In this document: positions 34,425 to 41,984 of the stretch, in pieces | Layout of the letters: each line of letters begins with the position of its first letter | How positions within the stretch are numbered: position 1 is the first letter of the stretch | DNA from: Gellertiella hungarica | GTDB lineage: Bacteria; Pseudomonadota; Alphaproteobacteria; Rhizobiales; Rhizobiaceae | Length of the DNA stretch: 64,000 bases | Direction of reading: 5' to 3' | NCBI RefSeq assembly: GCF_014197145.1 | Contig: NZ_JACIEZ010000011.1 | Location: 62,001-126,000, forward strand | The notes under the pieces: generated by a model | What the model was told of the DNA's origin: nothing | Seen by the model: only the letters and a program-made list of their open reading frames with translations | The model's database searches: none | Translations under genes and position numbers: made by a program

Positions 34425-34607
34425 TTACTTCAGGATCTTGAGGAGCGGCGAGGAGCGAGCCCCCGCCATGGCCTGCCGCGCGCCGAAGTAGCGCATCGAC
34501 TTGTCGGTCTCTGCCGACAGCTGGTCCTGGATGGTGTTCACCTTCTGCTGTGCCGCCGCTGCCTGCTGCCGCTTCAGCTCGGGATCTTCAGGGATTTTCT
34601 GTTTCAT
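34425..34607 (-). CDS. Small helical phage protein before the portal
   Basis: This 60-residue, Gln/Ala/Lys-rich protein begins MKQKIPEDPELKRQQAAAA and is probably a coiled coil through residue 40. GGAAGGG stands 7 bases before the ATG at 34607. Upstream in-frame residues belong to another gene's sequence. It lies between TerL-side genes and the portal, a place where short conserved helical proteins occur in related podoviruses. Function is unknown. Confidence 0.6.
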   Translation of the reverse strand: MKQKIPEDPELKRQQAAAAQQKVNTIQDQLSAETDKSMRYFGARQAMAGARSSPLLKILK

Positions 34608-35052
34608 CGGTTGACCCTTCCGCACAGATGATTTCGCCACCGTTGGCGAGACATTGCCGGTAAAGGGCATCGGGCCGCAAAGCACAGCCGGGCATCCCGA
34701 TCAGGTGAGCGACCGCCGGAACACACCACGCGCCCACCGCCATATTGAGGCTGTTGACCGCATCGGCCGGCTTCGGGACCCGCACAACCACCGTTTTGTC
34801 CGAGAACCTTGCGATCATGGGATCGGCATCCCGGCCATGAACCACATAGATCCTGCTCCGGTCGAGGTTGAAGTCGAAAAACACCCATGATGCAGCGCGA
34901 TCGACATAGCCGAAGGCGGAAACGTGCTTGAACCGCCCCATTGCCAGCCAGTTCAGCCACCACCGCGGCGACTCCGTGTGAAAAGCCACGAACCAGGCGC
35001 TCGGCTCGCAATGATCCAGCGGCAACCGCCGCGAAAAGCTCTCAGATCCCAC
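34588..35052 (-). CDS. Phage hypothetical protein after TerL
   Basis: The 154-residue protein starts at GTG 35052, overlapping the TerL stop by 11 bases. It contains WFVAFHTESPRWWLNWLAMG, FDFNLDRSRIYVVHG and a C-terminal CLANGGEIICAEG segment. The mixed alpha/beta make-up with many aromatic residues suggests a folded globular protein. No family recognised. It lies within the head module, so an assembly role is possible. Confidence 0.6.
   Translation of the reverse strand: MGSESFSRRLPLDHCEPSAWFVAFHTESPRWWLNWLAMGRFKHVSAFGYVDRAASWVFFDFNLDRSRIYVVHGRDADPMIARFSDKTVVVRVPKPADAVNSLNMAVGAWCVPAVAHLIGMPGCALRPDALYRQCLANGGEIICAEGSTDETENP
34678..34687 (-). promoter_or_regulatory. Late-strand motif CTGTGCTTTG ahead of the pre-portal gene
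   Basis: An exact copy inside the end of the preceding ORF, 70 bases before ATG 34607 of the small helical protein that leads into the portal gene. Confidence 0.45.
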
Positions 35053-36637
35053 CGCGCCGCCTCGATTTCTTTCTCATCTTGATATCCACCGGAGCTTTCC
35101 GGCCGCCGCGCTCCATGCCGGCGACAACTCGACCTTCACCAGCGCCCAGAACCATATATTCCAGGGCATCCGCGATGTCGGAGTAGCGATCCTTCTCCGG
35201 CACCTCCTTGTGCCGGGCCGTTCCCTTGATCCGGGCGAAATGGTAGCCCCCCGCACACGCCACCTTCAGCGTCCGGCAATGGGTCCCGCACACCAGAAAG
35301 CGCGGCGATCCGTTCACCATCGTGATCATCGTGTATTCCACGGCCTCGATGCGGGTCTGGATGTGGTTGTTTTTGACAGGCGCCGGCCGCACCGGCATCC
35401 CGAATGACCGGAACACGTCATACGCTGTGTTCTCGTCCGCCTGCGTTCCATCCTCGCCCTTCGGGTCGCCGAAGAACTCCACGCTATATCCGTTTTCGGT
35501 GCCGCCATGCCCGGCCGGAGACCAGTTTCCCAGCCGCCGGTCGAGCAGCTTCTTCACCAGGGGGGCGAAAATGGACGCCCCGACGCCGCGCGCCGTCAGT
35601 TCGGCGAAGACCCGCCACCGGTTGTTCACCAGCTGTCCGACAACACAGGCCGGGTTTCGTCCGAAATCCAGCCCCACATAGATCGGCCATCCGGGAATCG
35701 GCTCCAGCGGGGTCTTCGAGACATGCGTCTCCTCGTTGAACTGCTCCCAGACAGGCTTGCCGTCCACATAGACCGTGATCTTGTTCAGCACACGGCTGTC
35801 GATCCAGCGCTTCGACTTGCCCTTGATCTTCTCCGCGTAATATCCCGGCTTCAGCCATTTCGTGTTCTCGGCCTTCGGGTTCATCCGATAGCCAAGCAGG
35901 GTTCCAGACGCATCCTTGATCTCCAGCATGGCCGGCGGCTGCACGTGATAGCCCCAGTTGTCCGGGCGCTGGAAGGCCAGACGCTCCTCCTCCGTCCAGT
36001 CGTCGGGCAGGGGAACCTCGCCCATCATCAACGGGACCCAGTGATCCTCGCGCGGCGCGTTCATGTCGGCAATGATGCCGTCCCACGTCGCCCCGCCGTC
36101 CTTCACCGCCGGATAGCGGCCCGTTCGAGACTCGGCCTCGTCCACGATGTCCTTCTCGATGAACTCCAGCTCGTTGAACCAGAACCCGGTCACCTCGAGC
36201 GACCGCATCTTCCGAACATCTTCCGGGCTGTCGAGCGCGATGAAGTGCACCTCCATCTCCAGATCGCCCAGCTTGATCTCATGCCGGTAGGGCCGATCCC
36301 AGAAGAACCGCCCGTACTGCTCCTCCGGAAACCAGTCGAGCCATGTTTTGACCGTCGTGCTCTTCAGATCCGGAAACGTGTTGCGAACCACGCACCACCG
36401 CGTCCGCCGAATACCGTCCTCCTGGGGGCGCTGCTCCATCGAGATCATGTACATCTTCATGATCGAAGCCGTGGATGTCCCGGAGCCAATCGAGCCACGG
36501 ATAATCGACACGTGCTTGCGGCACTCCAGAAAGTCGATCAGCACATCACCATCAGGCGCATAGATCTTCCGCCCGGCAGCGTCTCGCTCGATCCTCGGCA
36601 GTTCCGCCGGCCGCTCGGGCTCAATGATCTGCAGCAT
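35042..36637 (-). CDS. Terminase large subunit
   Basis: TerL packages phage DNA using an N-terminal ATPase and a C-terminal nuclease. The start at ATG 36637 has GAGG 5 bases before it; an ATG four codons upstream lacks this. Of 531 residues, the Walker A region reads GSIGSGTS (about 47-54), where the usual Lys is Thr. Walker B is near GFWFNELEF (about 150-158). The RNase H-like nuclease has Asp in YVGLDFG (about 320) and a late Asp pair in YSDIADALEYM (about 490). All else is normal in length and layout. Confidence 0.9.
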   Translation of the reverse strand: MLQIIEPERPAELPRIERDAAGRKIYAPDGDVLIDFLECRKHVSIIRGSIGSGTSTASIMKMYMISMEQRPQEDGIRRTRWCVVRNTFPDLKSTTVKTWLDWFPEEQYGRFFWDRPYRHEIKLGDLEMEVHFIALDSPEDVRKMRSLEVTGFWFNELEFIEKDIVDEAESRTGRYPAVKDGGATWDGIIADMNAPREDHWVPLMMGEVPLPDDWTEEERLAFQRPDNWGYHVQPPAMLEIKDASGTLLGYRMNPKAENTKWLKPGYYAEKIKGKSKRWIDSRVLNKITVYVDGKPVWEQFNEETHVSKTPLEPIPGWPIYVGLDFGRNPACVVGQLVNNRWRVFAELTARGVGASIFAPLVKKLLDRRLGNWSPAGHGGTENGYSVEFFGDPKGEDGTQADENTAYDVFRSFGMPVRPAPVKNNHIQTRIEAVEYTMITMVNGSPRFLVCGTHCRTLKVACAGGYHFARIKGTARHKEVPEKDRYSDIADALEYMVLGAGEGRVVAGMERGGRKAPVDIKMRKKSRRRGGI

Positions 36638-36887
36638 AGACCTCGGCATCCCTGTCCATCGAGGAATTCAGCCGAAACAGCAGATGATAAACGCCAGCCA
36701 GCCGCCGCGGCGCATCGTCGGTCGCCGTGAAACCGGTGATCATGCTGCCATCGGTGCTCGCCGCCGAGTAACAAAGATCCACCAGCTTGCCAGCCTCGGC
36801 CATCGCCAGGAGACTGCGCGCCTTCTCAACAACATCAGCCTTCAGGCCAGCCTTCGCGTCGAAGGTCACGATCTTCAGATCAGTCAT
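36621..36887 (-). CDS. Small phage hypothetical protein before TerL
   Basis: This 88-residue protein begins MTDLKIVTFDAKAG with GGAG before the ATG. It contains a helical KARSLLAMAEAGKLVDLCYSA-like stretch and a beta segment with TGFTATDDAPRR. It overlaps the TerL start by 17 bases and lies 52 bp after the 90-residue protein. No family is recognised; it moves with the terminase genes. Confidence 0.6.
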   Translation of the reverse strand: MTDLKIVTFDAKAGLKADVVEKARSLLAMAEAGKLVDLCYSAASTDGSMITGFTATDDAPRRLAGVYHLLFRLNSSMDRDAEVYAADH

Positions 36888-36939
36888 GCCGTTTCTCCGT
36901 AAAGAGGAAGGCCGGACGCTTGTGGCCCGGCCAAATCGC

Positions 36940-37212
36940 TCACTGCTCGGTCGGGATGAAGTCGACGTAAAATGTGTCGCCCGGCGTAAAGGTGCCGATG
37001 AGGGCGGGGTTCATGACCATCATGTCGAAATTCACCGAGGGCGAGTAACGTGCAAACGTGTTGTCCTCGTCATGACCATCAGCGCCGTATGGGGTCTTCT
37101 TCGCAACACCGTGGAAAACCAGACGCTCCTGTACGACCCGACCTTCATGCAACTGGACCGGGGTCACCGAACCCACCCGGACCTTGGCACGCATCTTCTT
37201 TTCTTCCGTCAT
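36940..37212 (-). CDS. Small phage hypothetical protein
   Basis: This 90-residue, beta-rich protein begins MTEEKKMRAKVRVGSVTPVQ and includes ARYSPSVNFDMMVMNPALIG and GDTFYVDFIP. AAGGAGAGC precedes the ATG. It has the look of a small barrel, perhaps DNA- or virion-associated, but nothing specific is recognised. It stands between the TerS-like gene (159 bp upstream) and the TerL-side genes. Confidence 0.6.
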   Translation of the reverse strand: MTEEKKMRAKVRVGSVTPVQLHEGRVVQERLVFHGVAKKTPYGADGHDEDNTFARYSPSVNFDMMVMNPALIGTFTPGDTFYVDFIPTEQ

Positions 37213-37371
37213 GTCAGCTCTCCTTGCTGGTTAAAAAAAATCTGGATCACATCCCCCAAACGGGGAAATCGATTGGGTGAGGGTGGACTGGGAAGAGACC
37301 GCCCGTTTTTGCCCCCACCCCCCTCGAAGAGCGGCCCGGAGCAGAACGAAGGGGGTACGGGGCCGCGTTCC

Positions 37372-37911
37372 TCATTCATCGTCGGGAACGTCCTGCTGCG
37401 ATGGTAACGGCTTGGCCTCGATTTGCTCCTGATGGGAGATCAGGCGCTCATCCGAACGGGCCAGCCGGATGACGTAGCCGGGGGTGTCTAGCTGCACGCT
37501 GTTGTTGATCTGGACGTTGACCTGCGCCGCGCCGATGGTGTGGCTGCCTCGGTTCATGCCGTCCAGGTATTCAGCGGCCTTGAACTGGGTGCTTTCGTTC
37601 TTCGCGTCGAGCAGGCTTTCCATCTTCAGTAGCGCACGAGGGCGGACGCTCGTTCGCAACACCTCCATGCACTCATTCATGTAAGCCAGAGTGTTGGGCT
37701 TGGTGAGGGCGCGGCGAAGGCTCTCTTCGTGCATTCCTGCTTTTTTAGCCGCGTCGGATCGCTTGAGGCCTTCGAACACCATCAGCTCAACAGCGGTGCG
37801 TGCTTTCTCGCTGATTGCGGCCTCTTTTTTTTCTTCATCGGCTTTGAGGAGTGCTGCGGCGGATCGGGCCTTGGTTCCGTAGTCGGTGGCCTTCTTCGAG
37901 GGCATGACCAT
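37372..37911 (-). CDS. Putative terminase small subunit
   Basis: The 179-residue protein has a helix-turn-helix-like segment (about 50-72, LKRSDAAKKAGMHEESLRRAL) and a helical middle (about 75-120). The beta-like C-terminus contains QVNVQINNSVQLDTPGYVIRL. Small terminases bind packaging sites with such an N-terminal HTH and form rings through a helical centre. Its position as first gene of the late operon, three genes ahead of TerL, supports this. An ATG two codons in (37905) is an alternative start. It lies directly left of the central control region. Confidence 0.62.
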   Translation of the reverse strand: MVMPSKKATDYGTKARSAAALLKADEEKKEAAISEKARTAVELMVFEGLKRSDAAKKAGMHEESLRRALTKPNTLAYMNECMEVLRTSVRPRALLKMESLLDAKNESTQFKAAEYLDGMNRGSHTIGAAQVNVQINNSVQLDTPGYVIRLARSDERLISHQEQIEAKPLPSQQDVPDDE

Positions 37912-38056
37912 CGCTGTCTGTCTCTCGCTGTGCTCGTTGATCGCTTTCGCTCGCTGCCTTGGTCGGCGCTTCGCTTTCGCTATGGAGATGAGGCGTTGGC
38001 GAGAGCCGATGAGGGAGGAACGCCGCGCGATGGTGGCCGCTGTGGAGAACGGTTGT

Positions 38057-38066
38057 CAAAGCACAG
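38057..38066 (-). promoter_or_regulatory. Late-strand motif CTGTGCTTTG at the head of the late operon
   Basis: An exact copy, 145 bases before the TerS-like start and the rightmost of the set. Here it runs into TTGACA, which could be a -35 element, but no matching -10 is seen at 16-18 bases. It lies at the left edge of the central control region. Confidence 0.5.
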
Positions 38067-38069
38067 GTT

Positions 38070-38300
38070 TTTTATTCAATGATTTCAATGTTGTTGATCA
38101 TTCGCAACAATCCGTAACATTCCGTGATGGATATTTAATGTCTGTTTGGCCTGTTCGTTCGCCTATGATTCTCGGTGTTTAATGTCCTCAAATAGCGCAA
38201 TAAAAGATATTTAATGTCTGTTGGGGTTGACGGACGGGGAGGGGTGTGCTTGTATGCGGATACCGGATGCCAGCCGGTTCCACTCACTCACAGAAGGACG
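38070..38300. promoter_or_regulatory. AT-rich central control region with direct repeats
   Basis: This gap separates leftward late genes from the rightward 38.3-40.8 kb operon. A 17-base sequence, GATATTTAATGTCTGTT, occurs exactly at 38130-38146 and 38206-38222. A shorter core TTTAATGTC also occurs at 38178-38186. TTCAATG and TCCGT are each doubled at short range near 38077-38127. The second long repeat lies just ahead of a possible -35 (TTGACG, 38227-38232), with TTGTAT 17 bp later (38250-38255). This suggests a regulator-binding region or an origin. No function is proven. Confidence 0.5.
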
Positions 38301-38306
38301 ATCCCC

Positions 38307-38501
38307 ATGAACATTCCCGCTGATGGTTCCATCATCATCTTCGACCGCAAGATCAACGGCAGCTATTGCAGCGAGGGCGTGGCCTATCGCGTCAAGCACT
38401 ACGGCAAGCGCACGGTTGACCTGCAGGACGTGAAGACCGGCTCTCATACTCAGGAGTGGGCCCACGCATTCGCCCGCTGTGTCTGGCACGTGGCAGCTTG
38501 A
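38307..38501 (+). CDS. Small phage hypothetical protein, first gene of rightward operon
   Basis: This 64-residue protein begins MNIPADGSIIIFDRKINGS. AGAAGGA precedes the ATG at 38307; a longer frame starting at 38214 covers the promoter region and is unlikely. Composition is beta-rich, with two cysteines. No family recognised. It opens the short operon transcribed away from the late genes. Confidence 0.6.
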   Translation: MNIPADGSIIIFDRKINGSYCSEGVAYRVKHYGKRTVDLQDVKTGSHTQEWAHAFARCVWHVAA

Positions 38502-38512
38502 GGGAGGCGGAC

Positions 38513-38749
38513 ATGAACAACAGCATCGCCGCCTACAACGCAGGCATGAAGGCAGCCCGGTCCATGCTGCAGGTCGGACACAAGTTCGAAGGCTCGCTCC
38601 TGATCGCAGACGCCCTTGGATACAAGCGTTTCGAGCAGGAATGGGAATATGCCCTGCATGGCGCCAGCACCGTGATCGGAGAGTTTCGCGCAGTGTTCAC
38701 GAACGCCGAGGGCGTGATTACCGGCCTCGAGCTGGACACGCGCCGCTGA
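38513..38749 (+). CDS. Small phage hypothetical protein
   Basis: This 78-residue protein begins MNNSIAAYNAGMKAARSM, with GAGG ahead of ATG 38513, 11 bp after the previous stop. It has a helical first half and ends with a beta segment VFTNAEGVITGLELDTRR. A short TTCG-loop hairpin (38760-38777) follows the gene. No family recognised. Confidence 0.6.
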   Translation: MNNSIAAYNAGMKAARSMLQVGHKFEGSLLIADALGYKRFEQEWEYALHGASTVIGEFRAVFTNAEGVITGLELDTRR

Positions 38750-38822
38750 CATCAGGGCAAGGGCTTTCGAGCCCTTATCCGGTTGCCAGACCGAAAACCC
38801 CTCACAGAACAAGGACAGTCCC

Positions 38823-39623
38823 ATGACCACGGACATCATTCGCAAAGCCTCGATTGAAGAGCTGGTAGCGCACCGCACGCGAGCCATTGAAGCGTTCGCC
38901 CAGGCAGAGGCAGCCATTGAGGCCGCCAACGCGGCGGCAAAGCGCGCAGCCCCCTCATTCCAATATGCAGGCGGTGCGCAGGCGCTGGCCTCGCCCAGCC
39001 GGTCGCGGTTCTCCTGCAAGTCGCAGGCGGAAGAATGGCGCAGGGGTGTTGACCGCGACTGCTGGAACAATCTGCTGATGGCGTCCGGCCTTGGCGCGCT
39101 GATGGGCGCTAAACAGAAAGGCGAGTTCCAAAAGCTGCTTGAGGACAACCCGCCGGAATTCACCGTCGAGACGGCATTCGCCACCTTTGCGGACAAGATG
39201 GGCAACGCAGGAGCGATCTTCAACGAGAGCGTGGTGAATGCGTTCAAGTCTGCCCCGAAGGGCTTCAAGTCGAACGACAGCTTCCATGTCGGCAGCCGCA
39301 TGATCCTCGACTATGCCGTGTCGCACTACATGAACCATGCCACGTGGTACAGCAGCAGCTATGGCAGCCAAGCCATCGATATTGTGCGAGACCTCGACCG
39401 CATCATGCACCAGCTGGACGGCAAGCCGTTCGAGACTGATGCAACACAGATCGCCAGCGTGGCTATGCGTGAGGGCAAATCGGAGTGCGAGACCGAATAT
39501 TTTCGGTTCCGCTGGTTCCGCAAGTCAACGATGCACGTGTGGTTCAAGCGTGACGATCTGGTGCGCGAGATGAACAGGATTATCGCTGATCACTATGGCG
39601 CCGTGTTGGGCCAAGCAGCCTGA
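38823..39623 (+). CDS. DUF4942 domain-containing protein
   Basis: This 266-residue protein has an Ala/Glu-rich helical N-terminus (about 10-45). It is followed by the DUF4942 pattern: FNESVVNAFKSAPKGFKSND, FHVGSRMIL and a C-terminal FRWFRKSTMHVWFKRDDLV. The family occurs on plasmids and phages; its role is not known to me. AAGGA precedes the ATG. Two hairpins directly after the gene suggest its transcript is partly ended there. Confidence 0.8.
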   Translation: MTTDIIRKASIEELVAHRTRAIEAFAQAEAAIEAANAAAKRAAPSFQYAGGAQALASPSRSRFSCKSQAEEWRRGVDRDCWNNLLMASGLGALMGAKQKGEFQKLLEDNPPEFTVETAFATFADKMGNAGAIFNESVVNAFKSAPKGFKSNDSFHVGSRMILDYAVSHYMNHATWYSSSYGSQAIDIVRDLDRIMHQLDGKPFETDATQIASVAMREGKSECETEYFRFRWFRKSTMHVWFKRDDLVREMNRIIADHYGAVLGQAA

Positions 39624-39631
39624 AACGAAAC

Positions 39632-39700
39632 GGCCGGGCGAATTGCCAGCGCCCGGCCACACCCTTGCGGGCGATCCTCACAGAAAGGATGCCCGCTTTT
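39632..39700 (+). terminator. Tandem hairpins after the DUF4942 gene, the second T-tailed
   Basis: The first hairpin has a perfect 9-bp GC stem (39632-39640 with 39650-39658). The second pairs GCGGGC (39667-39672) with GCCCGC (39691-39696) and ATCC with GGAT, and is followed by TTTT (39697-39700). An ATG at 39689 falls inside the second hairpin, which argues against it as the start of the next gene. Confidence 0.65.
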
Positions 39701-39724
39701 ACCATCACATCAGGGTTTCGAGCA

Positions 39725-40507
39725 ATGGCGCGCAAAGCATCAGTCGACCAATTGGCATTCGATTTCTTCGGTAACAACGCGACTCCCGCAACGCCGGCCG
39801 CACCGGTGGCCTTGCCCGATCCGGTGAAAGAGGCGCTGTTGGGCGCGAAGCTGGAGCACAACGAGTTCTTGCTGAACCTCAACCGCGGCCTAACCAGCAA
39901 GCTGCATGTCCCTTTCCCGTCTCGCCTATACCGGTTCCCTGTCGAGTTTATGGACCGCGACCGGACCAAGACAGCATCCAGCCAGCTGCTGTTGCGGCAT
40001 CCGAGGCTGTGGGATTGCGAGTTTGTCGCGCCATTCCTTGAGGAGATCGAGCAGCGATCCGGCATCCGGGCAGTGTGGCAGGATCACGACGAGTTCGGCC
40101 GAGACCGTGGCGAGCTGCCCCGCTGGTGGCATGCTGTAGACCTGTGCAACAACAAGCACTGGTCACACCTGATGGACACGGCGCACCTGACAGGCACAGA
40201 TGAAATCTTCCGTGCTGTCCGCTTCCACATCGAATGCTGCAGCCTATCCACCAAGACTGCCCGGCAGATCATGCGTCAGCTGGAAACCGAAGAGCCGGCG
40301 GACCGCAGCCGTGGCGCTATCCTTGGTGACGGCATGTCCCCGGGCCGTTGTCAGCAGGGAATATCACCGAACATCCGGCTGCGCGGGCCCGAAGGCGCTT
40401 GGCTTGCAATTCATGCGGTCGAGGATGGATACCTGAAGAAGCGCGGCAGCTTCATGATGGTGCCGCCCGACACCATGGCGGCCCGCGAACAGGCGAAGGC
40501 CGCATGA
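39725..40507 (+). CDS. Phage hypothetical protein
   Basis: This 260-residue protein begins MARKASVDQLAFDFFGNN. It contains WWHAVDLCNNKHWSHLMDTAHL and a stretch ECCSLSTKTARQIMRQLETEE, and ends with an acidic/lysine helix. No recognised domain. The start at 39725 is preferred to ATG 39689, which lies in a terminator hairpin. It overlaps the next gene by 4 bases (ATGA). Confidence 0.6.
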   Translation: MARKASVDQLAFDFFGNNATPATPAAPVALPDPVKEALLGAKLEHNEFLLNLNRGLTSKLHVPFPSRLYRFPVEFMDRDRTKTASSQLLLRHPRLWDCEFVAPFLEEIEQRSGIRAVWQDHDEFGRDRGELPRWWHAVDLCNNKHWSHLMDTAHLTGTDEIFRAVRFHIECCSLSTKTARQIMRQLETEEPADRSRGAILGDGMSPGRCQQGISPNIRLRGPEGAWLAIHAVEDGYLKKRGSFMMVPPDTMAAREQAKAA

Positions 40508-40848
40508 CCATGGACTCGGTAACCGAAAATCTGCATGGTGCCGCGACTGCCAGCAATGCGGACTCACCCATGGACAAACCACCCCACGATGCACCGGAGC
40601 ACCTGAAGGCCAGGTACTGGCGCGAGGAGGTGCTGGAGCTGACCCGCGATCAGCTGGCCGCGCTGACAGGCTTCAGCGCGTCGAGCATCAAGGATTTCGA
40701 GAACCCGTCAAAGGACATCGACCCGATGGCCCGGAAGCGGTACCGGCTCGCATGCGCAGCGGTCGCCATGGGCATCCAGTTCGACTGGCTCACCACGTCG
40801 CTCAAGATCCAGCAGCCGGTTCAGATCACGATCGGTCCGGACGCATAG
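40504..40848 (+). CDS. Helix-turn-helix DNA-binding protein
   Basis: This 114-residue protein has a disordered N-terminus (1-40). A helix-turn-helix follows (about 50-95, LTRDQLAALTGFSASSIKDF), of the general XRE type. It ends with GIQFDWLTTSLKIQQPVQI. It is ATGA-coupled to the preceding gene and is last in the rightward operon, so it may regulate the central control region. Its end overlaps by 23 bases the end of a convergent gene. Confidence 0.7.
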   Translation: MTMDSVTENLHGAATASNADSPMDKPPHDAPEHLKARYWREEVLELTRDQLAALTGFSASSIKDFENPSKDIDPMARKRYRLACAAVAMGIQFDWLTTSLKIQQPVQITIGPDA

Positions 40849-41083
40849 CACCGGCCAGCGTTCGCAGCACTCTCCCCCTTTGCCTGATGCAGATCACGGC
40901 CCCGGGCCCATACTGCTCTACAAGGCTTTCGAATGCCCGTTTTGCTGCTATGCCATTGTTCGCGCCACCGAGAGCTTCCACGGCCTTCCCGTTGTCATCC
41001 AGCAGCTCAATCATGAAATTGAAGGGATCGTCATAGACGGGGGACTCTGAGCGCACGGCAAATCCTCGTATTGATGTTCTCAT
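40826..41083 (-). CDS. Small phage hypothetical protein, convergent
   Basis: This 85-residue protein begins MRTSIRGFAVRSESPVYDD and continues with FNFMIELLDDNGKAVEALGG and a C-terminal arginine-rich end. It looks like a compact alpha/beta fold. It converges on the HTH gene with a 23-base overlap. No family recognised. Confidence 0.55.
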   Translation of the reverse strand: MRTSIRGFAVRSESPVYDDPFNFMIELLDDNGKAVEALGGANNGIAAKRAFESLVEQYGPGAVICIRQRGRVLRTLAGAMRPDRS

Positions 41084-41290
41084 TTCGTTCGCCGCGAGGG
41101 TTGATTAACGTCCTGATCCATAAGCGGTCAAGCCTTGGCGCTCACAAATCGCGCCTGAGAAACGAGAACATCCACTGTTTGATTTCCAATGTGGCGGTTT
41201 GGATGACGGCGAAATCGCCCTTGTTTCGGCCCCGCGATTAGGCATAGTGCGCAGCAGGCAGCACCGGTTTCTTTTGGTGAAAGGTGCGCC

Positions 41291-41434
41291 ATGACACACG
41301 AATTACTCCGCTTGCAGGTTTGGCAATTCAAGGGAGAGGCTAGCGGACAACTGGCAATGTCATATCTTGCCTTCTTGGCTCTCCTGTTCTTTGCGCTCGT
41401 CGCCTACTGGATCTGGATAAGGAACAGGCGCTGA
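41291..41434 (+). CDS. Small single-span membrane protein (47 residues)
   Basis: The frame reads MTHELLRLQVWQFKGEASGQ and then one strong hydrophobic helix (about residues 23-41), ending RNRR. AAAGG lies 6 bases before the ATG. It is an isolated plus-strand gene between two minus-strand genes. The arginine-rich end suggests the C-terminus is cytoplasmic. Function unknown; phage small membrane proteins at such places often affect superinfection or lysis timing, but nothing here shows that. Confidence 0.5.
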   Translation: MTHELLRLQVWQFKGEASGQLAMSYLAFLALLFFALVAYWIWIRNRR

Positions 41435-41440
41435 TAGAAG

Positions 41441-41944
41441 CTAAACCTGAGGCACGTCGGCCTGATCTTTCTTTCGGCGGGGCCTCCTCGGGATCTCCAC
41501 TAGCACCACGCCGACCTTAAGCCCGCCAAGCCAGAGCGGGAACACATCTGGCCCCATGCCGCGCCCCTGGGGGCGACCGTAGTTTTCCAGCTTCGAGGCG
41601 TAGCCTTCCTGCATCCCGGATCGGGCATCGAGCTCCATGCTGCTGATCCCCATTGTGGACCGCCGCTTCACCATGGCGTCCACGAAGCCCTGATAATCGC
41701 TGATCACGCCCGAGATCGGCTTAAGCCCGTGCAGGCGATCCGGCAGGTCAGGATCTTCGCCGCCTCGTTCTGCTTCCCAGCGCGCTAACGCCAGTTCGCT
41801 GAAATACCGGCGCTTCCGGATCATGACGGAGGGCGGGAACGAAGGGTCTTTCATCCAGACGTAGAGGGTTGAGCGCGCGATACCGAACCGCTCGCACACA
41901 TCCCCGATGTCGAGATATTTTTCGTTGCGCTGGGTGATTGCCAT
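41441..41944 (-). CDS. DNA-binding regulator with MerR/AlpA-like HTH
   Basis: This 167-residue protein begins MAITQRNEKYLDIGDVCERF. Residues about 9-52 are a helix-turn-helix of the AlpA/excisionase type (IARSTLYVWMKDPSFPP, RKRRYF). The second half (about 90-165) contains MGISSMELDARSGMQEGYASKLENYG, like the XRE-type domain of many rhizobial phage regulators. Upstream in-frame residues are arginine-rich shadows. It is the last gene of the leftward early operon, 40 bp after the preceding gene. Confidence 0.72.
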   Translation of the reverse strand: MAITQRNEKYLDIGDVCERFGIARSTLYVWMKDPSFPPSVMIRKRRYFSELALARWEAERGGEDPDLPDRLHGLKPISGVISDYQGFVDAMVKRRSTMGISSMELDARSGMQEGYASKLENYGRPQGRGMGPDVFPLWLGGLKVGVVLVEIPRRPRRKKDQADVPQV

Positions 41945-41984
41945 CTGTCCGAACCTGTCTAAACCTGTCCAAAGTTGTCCGATT

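Noticed and set aside
39689-39724. ATG 39689 as the start of the gene at 39725
   Set aside because: It lies within a T-tailed terminator hairpin and has no spacing to a ribosome-binding site.
41128-41331. Cys-rich 67-codon minus-strand frame
   Set aside because: It overlaps the start of the plus-strand small membrane gene, has no ribosome-binding site, and lacks a second support such as coupling.
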